Of a DNA stretch of 64,000 nucleotides, positions 1-22,700 are shown in pieces. How positions within the stretch are numbered: the stretch's first letter is position 1; each line of letters opens with the position of its first letter. The notes under the pieces are model-generated. The model searched no databases, had not been told where the DNA came from, and worked only from the letters and a program-made list of their open reading frames with translations. The translations under genes were made by a program, and so were the position numbers. Source of the stretch: Paralichthys olivaceus (Eukaryota; Chordata; Actinopteri; Pleuronectiformes; Paralichthyidae); assembly GCF_024713975.1 (NCBI RefSeq), contig NC_091098.1:23155316-23219315 (forward strand), in the 5' to 3' direction.

Positions 1-5277
<5,277 letters not shown>

Positions 5278-6039
5278 TCTGACCGCTGGACGAAGTGGAC
5301 GCTGGGGATTTACTGGATATATGAAAACAAAAAACTCAAATGTGAATCACACTCGTGGAATCATTTCATCCAGCGCAGAGTGACGTCCTGAATTTTATAT
5401 GAAATGGAAGTTGGAGGCTTTTCATTCACCGTGTGCACGATGAGCAGACGTCCTCTTCACGGACTGACCTGGAGCTGTGAAGAAAAAGCACCATGACAAT
5501 CTGTTTCGTCAATTTATCTCTCTGCTCTGTGATTGAATACATCGACTAATCCTCTCTCTCTCGCTCTCTCTCCTTGAAACTTTTTTAAATGTCAGAAGAA
5601 AGAACAAATAAATAAAAAACATCAATGCCCTTATTTCTTTCTTTATTTTGCATATTCTCTTAGAAGTCAAAAGTGTGTGCAATGTATGGAAGCCCATTTC
5701 TGCCACTTTAAACTTCCGTAAGTATTTATAATGAGAAACTGAAAAACTGTTGCCGTGCACGTAGAAGACACAGATGAAGATGTCAACAGAGCTTCTGACG
5801 ATAAGTGCCTGCAGCTGTGTCAACGTTCTTTAATCAAAAACACCTAATCTCCACAGCGGAGACGATACTTAACGTCCTGCTGCTCCACCCCTCACCTGAA
5901 CGCTCTGGAGATTTACGTGTTGTTATTCTGTCTGAGCAGAGAATCTCCTGCTGCGTTGTTCATGTGTGAAAGACAAAGGAGAGCATGTCTGAAAAACTGC
6001 TTCGGTGACTCAGAGTAGAATCTGAGGCTCCTCTCTCAA

Positions 6040-6490
6040 AATAACGACTTTTTACCTCAAAATAACGACTTTTTACCTCAAAATAATGATTTCTTACCTC
6101 AAAATAATGATTTCTTACCTCATAAGTATGATTTAAAACACATTATTTACGGTCTCATAGTTAAAATACACATTTTATTTATCATATACACCAAACATAT
6201 AGTACGACATGCACTTGTTAATCTCATAATTTGATTTGCCATCATAACGTTTTTTTTAATCTCATCATTTTTTATTTTCAATCATCATTATGATTTATTA
6301 ATCTCATAATTCTGATTTACTATGATAATTATTCCTTCCTTAGTGTGATTTACCATCATAACTACGACCTTTTAAACCGATGATTTTGATTTACTTTTAT
6401 AATTATTCCTTTTAAATCTCACATTTCTGATTTCCCATCTTGTTTATTCTGTCTCAATCCTTTAATTTGATTTACTATCATAACTCACAA
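6040..6490 (+). repeat. Degenerate short tandem repeat, 21-bp unit
   Basis: Four near-perfect copies of CAAAATAACGACTTTTTACCT-like units (written without its last base to stay short: CAAAATAACGACTTTTTACC) occur at about 6038-6122, then decay into AATCTCATAATTNTGATTTA-type units to 6490. An AT-rich minisatellite. Confidence 0.6.
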
Positions 6491-6579
6491 CATGAGTTTG
6501 CATTCATCTGTTTATTTATTTTTCTTTCACTGGCACAAATCAGCTTCCATAGCTTCTCCCCTCAGAGAGGTGGTGGAGA

Positions 6580-6727
6580 CACGTGACGTCGGACTACATT
6601 ACCCACAATCCCTCAGCTCGGTTAACCAGGAATCATCCATGGCTTCAACCGGCCGGTGCCGGCTCCGAGGTCGCTGGATCCCCATGGAAACGGAGTTCGG
6701 GAGAACAATGTCGTCCCGCTCGGACAG
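6580..6727 (+). promoter_or_regulatory. Orphan promoter-like motif cluster with a short ORF exon candidate
   Basis: CACGTG (6580-6585) overlaps GTGACGTC (CRE-like), followed by ACTACATTACCCACAATCC (6593-6611), two mismatches from the ZNF143/THAP11 promoter element usually written ACTACATTTCCCACAATGC. A GC-rich ORF starts with ATG 6639 and reads MASTGRCRLRGRW. A possible donor GACAG|GTTTG ends it at 6727 in phase 2, the same phase as uckl1 exon 2. This could be an alternative first exon of uckl1 or the start of an unrelated non-coding transcript. No protein match is recognised. Confidence 0.4.
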
Positions 6728-7364
6728 GTTTGATGCTCAGGATGATTTTTAACATGTGTTTGGGTTCGATTCCCGGAAAAGATCATTTCTATTGAATCTG
6801 CAGCAGCGTCTTGATCCTGTGACGCTGACACACTGAGTCCTGTCTGCTGCAAACACTGAATACACGCGACAGGTCTCATCTTTATTAATAATATTAATGA
6901 TGATGATGATGGTGATGATGATGGTGATGATGATGGTGATAGCTTCGGATCAGTGAGTTTCATATTGTGACAGGACGCTGGATGCAGATTCATCCAATGC
7001 GTCAAAACGCGCAGGTCTCCAGAAGAAGCTGATGTTGTTGCGTCACACGAACGAGAAACCACGAGATTATCCTTCAGATACAAGTAATGTGCAATAAAAT
7101 ATGTAATAAAACACCAATACTGACAGTTTCCATTCTGCAGACTGGAACTCACTCGTGTTATACACAGGTACATCTTATGCAAATCCTGTTCTTTATCGAG
7201 TCACAATCTGAAATGATTGAAATTAGCCTCAAATGTATAAAAGTTGTATTTGAAACTTCTTAAATTCCAGTTTGATATAATGAACCCTGGCCTGTCTGAG
7301 CGGTGCTGGAACATCTCACCTGCTTCTTATTCGTGCACAGTGGTGATAGAAGGATATTTAAATA

Positions 7365-8110
7365 CCTAAGTGTGTAATATTCAAGTAAAATTCAATTCAA
7401 AACTAGATGCAGGTAAAAGTAGACGAACCCCCTCAGTGTTCATGGATGTATAATAAGGCATCAAGGGTTTTGCCTGTTTATTATTATTTTCTGCAAAGTA
7501 ACTACAGTTGTAATAAATGTTTTTAATATTCCTCTGAGTAATGTGCTCAAGTAGAATTTTAAAAACAAACAAAACAATTCTTAAGTCCAGTACTTAGTTA
7601 CCAATCATGACTATTGTACTCAAACGTAAGGTACTTGTACTCCACTAGATAACTAATATTTTAAATATCAGAAAATTATGAAAAAGCCCATTGTAGCGTC
7701 TGCCAATGTTTTGCTTTGTTTAAACTCCAATATTTTCAGTTTGCAATAAAATTACTCTCTTGGGAACTTTCTCATGTTCAGTATTTTTACCTTTTAAAAA
7801 TAATATTTTTGACAATTAATCAAAATAGTTCCTGATTTTGTCGTTTCAGCTTCAGATCAAATGATAAAATCAGCGCCACCAACTGAAACATTAAAATTCT
7901 ATTTAAGCATTAATGCATCACTAATGATGATAATGACCCAATAACATGTGATGATCAGACAGTAACACACTATTATATTTACAATAGTATTTGCTGCTAA
8001 TACTTCTACTTTAGTAAAGTTTGACATTCAGGACCTTAATTTGTAACAGAGCGGTTTTGTAATAAGATGTTTTTACTCAAGTAAAAAACCTCAGTGCTTC
8101 TTCCTATCTG
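7365..8110. repeat. Interspersed element with ACTTGTACTCCAC-type words, copy 1
   Basis: Repeated AAGTA/TACTT words (GTACTTGTACTCCACTAG, TTTTTACTCAAGTAAAAAAC, ATACTTCTACTTTAG) mark a common fish interspersed repeat. Related fragments lie at 9447-9560, 24940-25205 and 34330-34430. Non-coding. Confidence 0.5.
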
Positions 8111-8546
8111 TCGTTATTCGTCTGTACTTTTATTTATACAATTTAAAGTTATTTCAAGCCCTGTATAAATAAATATGGCTTCAAGTTGCTTAACTTGAAG
8201 AAAGGACTTCAACAGTAATAAGTGTTAAAAACTAAAACATTACTCAGCTCAAATAAGCACGTCTCTGATTCAGCCTCGTCAGAGCAGGAACAGATACTTT
8301 ACCAAGTCTGAAGTGATTAGTCGAGTAAAGAATTAGTATATGTCCTATTTAAATAAGTTTTTTCAATACTATTAAAATATGATTTAATAAGGATTAAAGG
8401 TTGAGGTTGTTTTTTCAAGCAATGTGTGTGTTTGAATCAGAGAGAGGAAGGAGCAGCTGTCCTCTTTTTGATTACAGGAGCATCTATTAATATCAGCAAA
8501 GCAGCTCTTTGCTGTCAGTGTTGCAGTGATCCTCTTAGTGTTTGTC

Positions 8547-8548
<2 letters not shown>

Positions 8549-8607
<59 letters not shown>
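8549..8607. repeat. (AC)n microsatellite
   Basis: 59 bp of pure AC, upstream of uckl1. A second AC tract is at 8957-8994 in uckl1 intron 1. Confidence 0.95.
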
Positions 8608-8610
<3 letters not shown>

Positions 8611-8822
8611 GTGGACGGGCAGAGAAGGACAGGTGGAGAGGAGAGAAGAAGTCAGATCTGTGTTGATTGTTTGGCCTCCACAGAGACAGTTAAAGCAGAA
8701 ACAGCTGTAATTTGCACACGTACACGTCTCCGCTCGGTGTCATTACTGGGGGCGGTTGTTTGGGCGAGGTTGCCACGGTGACAGACGAGCTGGACGGTAG
8801 GAGGTTGTCGTCCGCAGCAGAC

Positions 8823-14681
<5,859 letters not shown>

Positions 14682-14958
14682 CATGAACATCTGTGAGCCT
14701 CCGTGAAAGAAAATACAAACTCTACTTGAAAACTTCTCTTATTGTTCAACAGTCACATTCACTTTTCTGTGTACTGTGCAGTAACTTTTATACTGTGTAC
14801 GCACGAGGGATGTTCTGCTCTGTTTACAACTGAGGGTTCATCGTGAATATTTTCATACTCACAGGATCACATAGGTCAAACAGTGCCATTACCTTTAAAG
14901 GAACAATAATGCAACAACAACAATACACTAAATTAATTTACTCTGGACTGAGTTGCAC

Positions 14959-15650
14959 CATAGACTGTAAATAAAGATGGAGGACGTATCTCCACCTACT
15001 CTCACGATCCAGAAATAAAGGGAATGGATATGAAGGCTGCCATCTTGTGCATGTGGAGCCAGAGTCTGTGCTGGGATATTTAATAACTAATTAAAGGTTC
15101 AGTGTGTAGAATTTAGTGACATCTAGTGGTGAAGTTGCTTATTGCAGCTGAATACCCCTCACGTGACCCTCCCCTTCCAAACATGAAGGAGAAGCTGTGG
15201 TAACATTCAGTTGTCTGGGCTATGGTCAAAAACATGGCGGCCTACGTAAAGAGGACCTGCTCCTGAGGCAAATATATAGTATTTAAACATAAAGGTCCGT
15301 TCTACGGTAAAGAAAACAACAAATCATACAATTTAGATGAAAAACATTAGTGAAAACATCAACAGGATTATTTTATATTAAATAAATATCTTTCACGTAA
15401 ATCTTACACACTGGAACTTTAAAACCGAACCTACCGGAAAAACTTGAACAAACATCAGTGTGAAAAATTCAGCCTAAAATACAGAAACTGTCTTATTTTC
15501 TTTAACTTTTTTGTTTGGTCCATGTCCTATCCACTAACATGGAGTAGGTGGCTTTTATGACCTATAATGCAACCAACCACCAGATGGCGATGGGGATGCT
15601 TTGGCTTCACTTTTGGGAGCTGTCTCCTCTTGCATCTTTACTTAGAGTCT
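14959..15650 (+). mobile_element. Inverted-repeat element family A, copy 1 (with family B nested inside)
   Basis: The left end reads TAGACTGTAAATAAAGATGG; the right end carries GCATCTTTACTTAGAGTCT, its degenerate inverse. Interior words shared with other copies include ACATGGAGTAGGTGG, CCAACCACCAG and TTTGGCTTCACTTTTGGG. No ORF, so it is a non-autonomous, MITE-like DNA element. Other copies lie at 20576-20885, 47159-47384 and 51771-51893. The family B element at 15093-15421 interrupts it. Confidence 0.7.
15093..15421 (+). mobile_element. Inverted-repeat element family B, copy 1 (nested in family A)
   Basis: Left end AAGGTTCAGTGTGTAGAATT, right end AATCTTACACACTGGAACTT; these are inverted relative to each other. 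Shared interior words include TGACATCTAGTGGTGAAG, CCCCTTCCAAACATGAAG and AAAACAACAAATCATAC. No ORF. It splits family A copy 1, so it inserted later. Confidence 0.75.
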
Positions 15651-15914
15651 TGGTTTGCAGCCGGAAGTATTAGTCGGTAATTAATCGAATGAGGTTGCAC
15701 CATTAAAACTTAAGGAATATTGTGACGAGTTAGGACTCGAGTAAAGTGTGTGTGTGCTCTGTTTGTGTGCTTTGAGCTAACATCATGCTAACATGTAAAC
15801 CTGTGAAACTTGAATGTAATGTTTATATATGAAGGTCGTGAACTGAAGCTAATGCACGACTACGCAAGGTTTAGATTTTAGGAATCGTTGGTGCAACCTG
15901 CTTATGAAAATGTT

Positions 15915-16190
15915 CTCAGGCCTTGTCTGCACTAGTGTGGATATTTTTTGAACAGAAACTTTCACTACTTTCACGTTTTGTTTAAAAAAAAAAAAAAAAA
16001 AAATCTCCGTCCACAAGACCTTCGTCCAAAAGAGAACGCAAAAACAACTACAAACGTTCCTACAAGCATGCCGGGCCAGTAGGTGGCGATAAAGTCAACA
16101 CAGCTGTTCCGCGTTTGCAAAAAAAAATCCGTTTTTGTCATTTAAAATGTTATTTGCAATTTCAAAATGTCTGCATTAGTGTGGCCAGAG
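15915..16190. repeat. Interspersed element with GTCTGCA(C/T)TAGTGTGG ends
   Basis: TTGTCTGCACTAGTGTGGAT near 15922 and TGTCTGCATTAGTGTGGCC near 16168 bracket a segment with poly-A and TCCGTCCACAAGACCTTC. The two end words are in direct, not inverted, orientation, so it may be two partial copies. Non-coding. Confidence 0.35.
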
Positions 16191-16420
16191 GCTCTTTTAC
16201 ATTTTAAAATAATGAGCTCACAGTCAAATCGAAGTCATACATGTTATATTTGCGGATATTTAAAAGGGAAACTATCATTTTCAGCTTGGGCTTTCAAAAG
16301 CCCGGTGAGCTTATTGCAAATCTTAAATTCAGGGTATGAAGGAGGATCAGAGAGATTTAATTCAGGTTTAGTTTTCAGATCTCACTGCCTCGTTCGACTC
16401 CCATCGAGAAAAATGAGGTG

Positions 16421-16454
<34 letters not shown>

Positions 16455-16920
16455 GAACTAATCATGGAGGTGTGATTCTCAGTGGGAGGTCACGTGATTA
16501 TTTCCCATGCTCCTCTGACTCTCAGGTTCAGACCCAGGCCAACTTACCTCCCTCTCTGCTGCACTTTAAAGCCTGAAGGGGTCAGTACAGCTCACTCTTA
16601 GCTTCTCTGTGATTTATAGTGTTTGAGGAATCTGTGTATGTTCACGTAGGAACGCACACGGACTCACCTGAATCACTTCTGTTGCACAAGTTAGAATCAG
16701 CTGATCTGATGTGTTGAGTGGCAGATTTTGCAGAAATGGAAACGTCCCCCGTGGCTCGTGGGTTTGTACCAAACGAGCCGATGCAGGCTGCAGTGTGGTG
16801 ACGCTCGGTTAGAAACATGTAAGGTAGAGATAACGATGTCATTTCAGGTTACACGTTGAGCAGTAAAAAACCTTGAGCCTCTGAGTTTCTGCTCCCTCTT
16901 GTGTTTTCACTGTTGACTCC

Positions 16921-16931
16921 ACACACACACA

Positions 16932-16976
<45 letters not shown>
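16921..16976. repeat. (AC)n microsatellite, one interruption
   Basis: 56 bp of AC with a single AT step; a GT tract of about 26 bp follows at 17187-17212. Intergenic. Confidence 0.9.
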
Positions 16977-16977
<1 letters not shown>

Positions 16978-18682
16978 CCTCGTGATGCCTGTTATGAGAC
17001 GGAGGTTGGTAATGATATTATTCCCTGGACAGTTTGTGACCTTATGCTCTGTATTATCTCGTCTGTGATTCTTTCACTGACTCTGACAATAACATCCATG
17101 TCGTTAACCCCCTCATCATTGTAGCTGTCAATGTCTCCTCATCCTCACACCTGCAGCGTCTCCTGCTCCTACGTGTGTGTTTTATTTTGTGTGTGTGTGT
17201 GTGTGTGTGTGTGATCGCTCCTCACCGAGCGGGTGACACTGTGATCACGGATGTCATACAACGCACGCTGTATTCTCCAAGACAGAAGAAGACTCGCTCG
17301 CCCATGTGACTGCTGCCTCAAGGTTAACCTGTTACCATGGAGACAGGCCCACCAATGAAAATTCAGCAGACGGTTGCGATGTTGACTGCAAGCTTTTTGT
17401 TTTAAGGGGTGACCTATTTTTTTTTTTTTTCTTCCTCCCCCCCTACTCAGACGCAGACCCCACTACACATGAGCACGTGCACACAGACATTCACACGGAT
17501 GAAAAAGAAAAACATGGGAAGGCTACTCACACACACACACACAGGTTGTAAGCTTGTACACAAAAGAAGCAGCCTCAGATCTGAAATAAATCGTGAAAAT
17601 ATGTATTAAAATGACACACTTTAAAGATCTTTTCTTATTTAATCCTAAGAATAGAAGTGCAGAGGTTTGTTAAGATTTTTTCTTTCCTCTTGCAGGACTG
17701 AAGACGAATATCTAACGTTTAAATTAGAAAGAAAGTCTTCCTGCGGCAGAGTGAACTGAATTCTGCCTCCTCTCCGTTTTAATAACTGACACTATGAGAT
17801 AAAGCGAGCGTTTGTTTTTTTAAAGTGCCACTTTATTACAAAAGTATAAACTTGACTGACATTTCATGAATAGTAATCTTGATATAAAACATTACAATCT
17901 TTTGCACTTAGCACTTAATTACACGCTGTTGGAGTACAAGACCCTGTAGTCTGAATAGCAAACACACAACATTAGCTGCCACATTTAACTTAGCTGGGTT
18001 TTCCAAAAAAATGAAAAAAAAATAAAAAACAGAAACACACCGGAGCTTCGTGGCTTCAAAAACAACAAACAGAAATACACTGAAATTTTACATTTGCAGC
18101 TGTTTTGCAGTTTGTGTCACAAGATAAGTCATTCCAAAACACAATTAAACGTAATAGAAAAAGATAGATTTCTTGACACTGATGATATATTTATTATTCT
18201 TTCTCTTTTGTAATGTACATACACGTTGCATCAACATACAGTATAATCACATTGTTTTCTGGGGATATTTGGTCAAATGAACTCATCGTTTATACTGTCC
18301 AGGATTTTTGGATGTACATTTTTTTGTGTGTGTCATCCTCACGGTGATGCTTTGCCGCGCAGCGAAACCTTTTGCTTCACATTTTCGTCAATATCCTCAA
18401 TATTTTTTATTTTTTTTCAACACTGATAACAGAGAGGAGAGATTGTCCGTCGATGGAGCGATGACGAGAAGTTTTGCTAATACACATCAGTTCTACTGTA
18501 GCTTTTCCGAGCTGCACTATGGTGAAACCCAAAGCAGATTTGAGCACAAGGCGGAGACGATGAAGATGAACGGTCCACAGGTATGAGGACTGAGCGGAGG
18601 GGAGGGTCGGTGGGTGTTGAGTGGACTGTCTCCGTGTTTAGAACTTGAGCAGTTCTCTTTAGTCTTGATTCATCTGTACTGT

Positions 18683-18684
18683 TT

Positions 18685-18763
<79 letters not shown>
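18683..18763. repeat. (GT)n microsatellite
   Basis: About 80 bp of GT in the probable lime1 3'UTR or flank. Confidence 0.95.
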
Positions 18764-18765
<2 letters not shown>

Positions 18766-19783
18766 GCGTTCGCAGGAGGAGAGAAAGTTAACGCTCCTCC
18801 CTGCTGCACAGAGTCCCGCCGAGCCAAAGACATCCTTCATCTAACTGGCTTTGTGCTCTACAGATAAATAAAGCAACACACTAAAGAAAATGAACAACCA
18901 ACGACAATAGAAAATAAAAACATTCATATAGAGGTACCACATGACAGTGCTTGATTTTTTGTTAGTTTTTTTTCCACTTTTTTCAGCATGCAACTCGTAG
19001 CAGGCAAAGTGCAGAAACAGGATCGACAAAGTAAAACACTTCATTTACAGACGGCAGTGGAGAAAGTGTTCAGTCCGTGTTGGAGGAAACAAAACATGAG
19101 GGAAGTATCTGGTTATTGTTTCTTTTAAAATATGAAAATGGTCTAAATTAGTCGAAGCCTTTAGGAGAAATGCAAAATGTGTGCAATTTTTTTTTTTGTT
19201 ATAATACTCTTATAATTGTTTCTCTTGGTCCCTGAGCTTTCAAGTATTTTTGATTAGTAATTCATTCCATTATATCATTTAAATTCCATCCTGAATCACA
19301 TCTTGACCAACTACAGGGAATCCCTGTGCATGAAGTGCTACCAAACGATTTCACACAGCGCTGTGCCTTTTCCCAAAATAAAAGTCCTGCTCGGACCAGG
19401 TAAGTGATTATTTTACCCGCTAGAATTGAGGAAGAATTTAGGCTTTTTACTTTATTGTGCTTTGCACATATGTCTCAGTGAATTACAAGTGCTACTGTTA
19501 CCAGCAGATTGCTCTGCGATGGTCTTGTGCTCATTTATTATTCACTACCTTTGGATTCCTTATAAGGTTTATAGATTGGACTTTGTATTCAGCCCAGGTC
19601 ATAACAGGTCGACATTGCTGCCCGAGGCCTCTGGAGCCTGTGAAAGGCCTGATGTTATGACTTGAATGTAAACAGTATGTGTGGGGGAGCATGACAGGGG
19701 CTCAGCCGTCACTCTGCGTGGTGTTCGCTCAGCTCCTTGTGTTGGAAGGATAGGGGGGGTGGGGTCACAGTGCAGCTGCCGCC

Positions 19784-22700
19784 TCAGAGCCCCGTTACAT
19801 ACATCTCCATGCCGTCGTTGAAAGTGAAAATGGTGGTGGTGCTGGAGGTGGCGGAGCCCTGCTTCAGGTCGCCGATGCTCTCGTACAGGTTCTCCCCCGG
19901 CAGCAGCAGGGCTTTGGCAGGCAGGTGCTGTAACTTGGGGGTCTGCTGCGTCGGCGGCGGTGGAGGGGGCTGCTGCTGCTGCAAGGGCTGCTGGGCTTTC
20001 TTCCTCCTCGGCCGCAGGGTGGCACACGTGTTGGGGGGTCGCTCTCGCTTCCAGCCACCTCCCCCTTCCATGTTCTCATAGGAGGGGTCGAACTCCTCGG
20101 TCCCGATGGACTCGTAGCAGTGGTCGTCGAGGGGCCCTCCGATGGCTTTGCCCTCCAGAGGAGCCCAGGTCTGGGGTTTGACCACTACACTAAACCCCCC
20201 ATCCCGATCACCACGACCCAAGGTCCGGAAGCCAGGATTGGCTGGAGGAGACCCCGGCACGGCTCTCTTCTTCTTTCCTGTTTTGCACACCTTCGAGTAC
20301 ATCTCAGCCACCTGCAGTCAGACAACATCACTGAGATTATGGACTGGAAATGAAGAACCAGAAATCCAGAAATTTACATTTGAGCTTATACAGGCAACAT
20401 ATAAAAACTGAAATATATTTAATATCGCCCCAGTTTGTTCCTCTCAATACATAAATGCAATGAACACCATAGTTTGTGCGACTTTAACATTTTAGAATCC
20501 AGCATTAACAGAGATAAATGGTAAAACTTCAGTTTGGTTCCAGTAGCATAAAAGAACGTGTAAGAGGAATAACATCTCTCTGTGAATAAAGATGGACGAC
20601 GTGTCTCCACAAACACTCGGGGGTTGGACCCTCGTTAGCGAAGTCTCCCCAACGCACAGCAAAATAAGTTACGCTTGAACAGACAGCAGTGTGCCTAAAA
20701 CGTCAAATATCATCTTTGAGAAAAAAATATTAATTTCACATTTACTTTTTAGTTTGACCCATGTCCCATTGATTAACATGGAGGAGGTGTGGTTTATACT
20801 GCAGCCAGCCACTTGGGGGTGATCAAGACGCTTTGGCTTCACTTTTGGGGAACAGTCATGTCGTCCATCTTTATTTACAGTATTCTCACGTAAAGCTGTG
20901 GCTTAAAAAACACTGGTGTTTTGTCCGACATTAAAAACCATTTCATTGTAAATTTAACGGGTGACATCAGGAACCTGGAGCTTCAAGAAAATAACGATAT
21001 AAATCCAGATAGGTTGATGCACAGACTGAAGCGTCCTCGCTCACCGCAGCAGCAGACGGTTGTATATTCTCCAGCGTCTGAGCACCCAAAGGGCCCAGGG
21101 CTTTATTTTGCAGCATGAGCATCTCCTCGTCCTCGGGAGGCTTCCAGATGTACTGCTCTCCGTTTCCCATAAACATCACTTCCTGTCAACAGAACAACAA
21201 ATTACGTCTGGGCCGGGGCCGGTCACGTGTTCGTGCGTGACAGCAGACTGACAAATGAGCAAATAAAAGCTGCATTTTCAAAACAGACCTAACGGGGTTC
21301 ACAGGAAACAAATGAAGTGCTTCACATGCAGAGGCGCTGCAACACCGCGCTGGTGTCAGGCGTGTACTGCACCGACTTCACACAGTATTCAATAGAGTTT
21401 CCCTGGAAGGTGGAGCTTCCAGCATGTGCTTGTATTCTAGATGACTCAATTTCAACATGTTGCGTCATCCACAAGAAAGTCAGTGGCGAGCAGCCGCACG
21501 AGCAGACGGTGCTACACATGTAAAAAGCCTGTGAACTGCGCGCGTTGCTGAAGTCAGGTCACAGCAGCCGGCGCAACCTCGCTGACCTCACACCGGGCAG
21601 CAAATAGTCTCCCACTGTCACCTGGAGGGGAGCACGGAGCCTTATATCCACAGCAAACCCAGACAGTCTGCCTCCACCCCTGCTGCTGCGAACATGCGGA
21701 GGAGGTGACAGTGCTGAGAGGAGAAACACCCCGCTATCACCAACGGCTCTCCGACAAATAAACCAGGCTCGCTGCCTGGGCTTCCAAGGAATTTCTGCAG
21801 ACGCGCAACAAACATCACGACACCGTGCATGATGTAGCCGAGTGCAAGGAAAACATTGGCACGGACCCACCTGTGCAGATCGTCAACAGGAAATACTCAG
21901 AATCCTGCTCAGTGTACCACAACTACAAACTCTGTGTACTCATATTACACTGTCGAGACTTTGTACTGATCTCCTGAGCAACCGATCAGAACAGAACCAT
22001 CCACACCTGACGGGTCAATCATACTGTCAGTGTCTCAGTTCAGGTGCTGCGTCCTTCACAGGCGACATTTTAAGACAGAGTGCTAACAGATCACAGTTCA
22101 CATGTTAAAATAACCCAGGGACATTGAAACGTTCTCGTCCAACCTCAGCTCAGTTGTTGAGCGACGAGCTGGTGGCGCCGATCACAAGAGGCCTCCGTAG
22201 ATCAGACCCTCTCCTTTCGGGTTCAGCTTTTCAGCGTCCTCTAAACTCAGTCTCTGTTCGCTTTCTATGATTTCATCTCAGACCTCAGGAGAACCACTTG
22301 CAACTTAGCGTTTAACTTCCCCTCCCCCTGCAGCCATCATTCCTCAATTCCTCCAACTAATATAAGTGACCACTGAGGTGTTGCTGTCAAAGCTTATTGC
22401 AAAGAAAATGTGAAGCTGTAAGCGTTTTTTTTTTTTATGAGCGCTGTCAAGGTCACCAACATTACGTGTGAAAACCAGACCTTGTTTCCACAACAGGGGT
22501 TTTATTTATGTGGGAATCAGGTCCCAGTGATTCCATGTTTTGGGGACATCCTGGTGGATCCATGGTAGATTTCCTTAGCTACACATAAGCCAGGCTAACT
22601 CTATCCTGCTACTGCCATTCCATTTATTGTTTGTTTGTTAGCAGGATTACCCAAAAACTGCAAAACATATTTCCACGAAACTCGGTGTGAGGATGTGGTG

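Larger units (their letters stand above)
5278..8822. other. Intergenic samd10-uckl1
   Basis: Contains the probable samd10 polyadenylation site (AATAAA pair 5607-5616), a degenerate short tandem repeat (6040-6490), the promoter-like cluster near 6.58 kb, a GATGATGGT-type run (6893-6942), an interspersed element rich in ACTTNTACTC words (7365-8110) and a CA microsatellite (8549-8607). No coding exon is supported apart from the doubtful ORF at 6639. Confidence 0.55.
14682..19783. other. Intergenic uckl1-lime1, repeat-rich; probable lime1 3'UTR on the right
   Basis: The left part is uckl1 3'UTR merging into a nested pair of inverted-repeat elements (14959-15650). Another mobile-element remnant lies at 15915-16190, then CA/GT and AT microsatellites. 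From about 17.8 to 19.78 kb the sequence is AT-rich without exons; on the minus strand it may be lime1 3'UTR, with a possible minus-strand AATAAA at 17832-17837. No protein-like frame is seen. Confidence 0.5.

Noticed and set aside
6038-6122. Regularly repeated 21-bp units, considered as a CRISPR array
   Set aside because: Units are directly adjacent without spacers, in a vertebrate genome; it is a tandem repeat.
6760-6780. GGGTTCGATTCCCGG, a tRNA B-box-like motif
   Set aside because: No matching acceptor stem, D-arm or anticodon arm can be folded around it.
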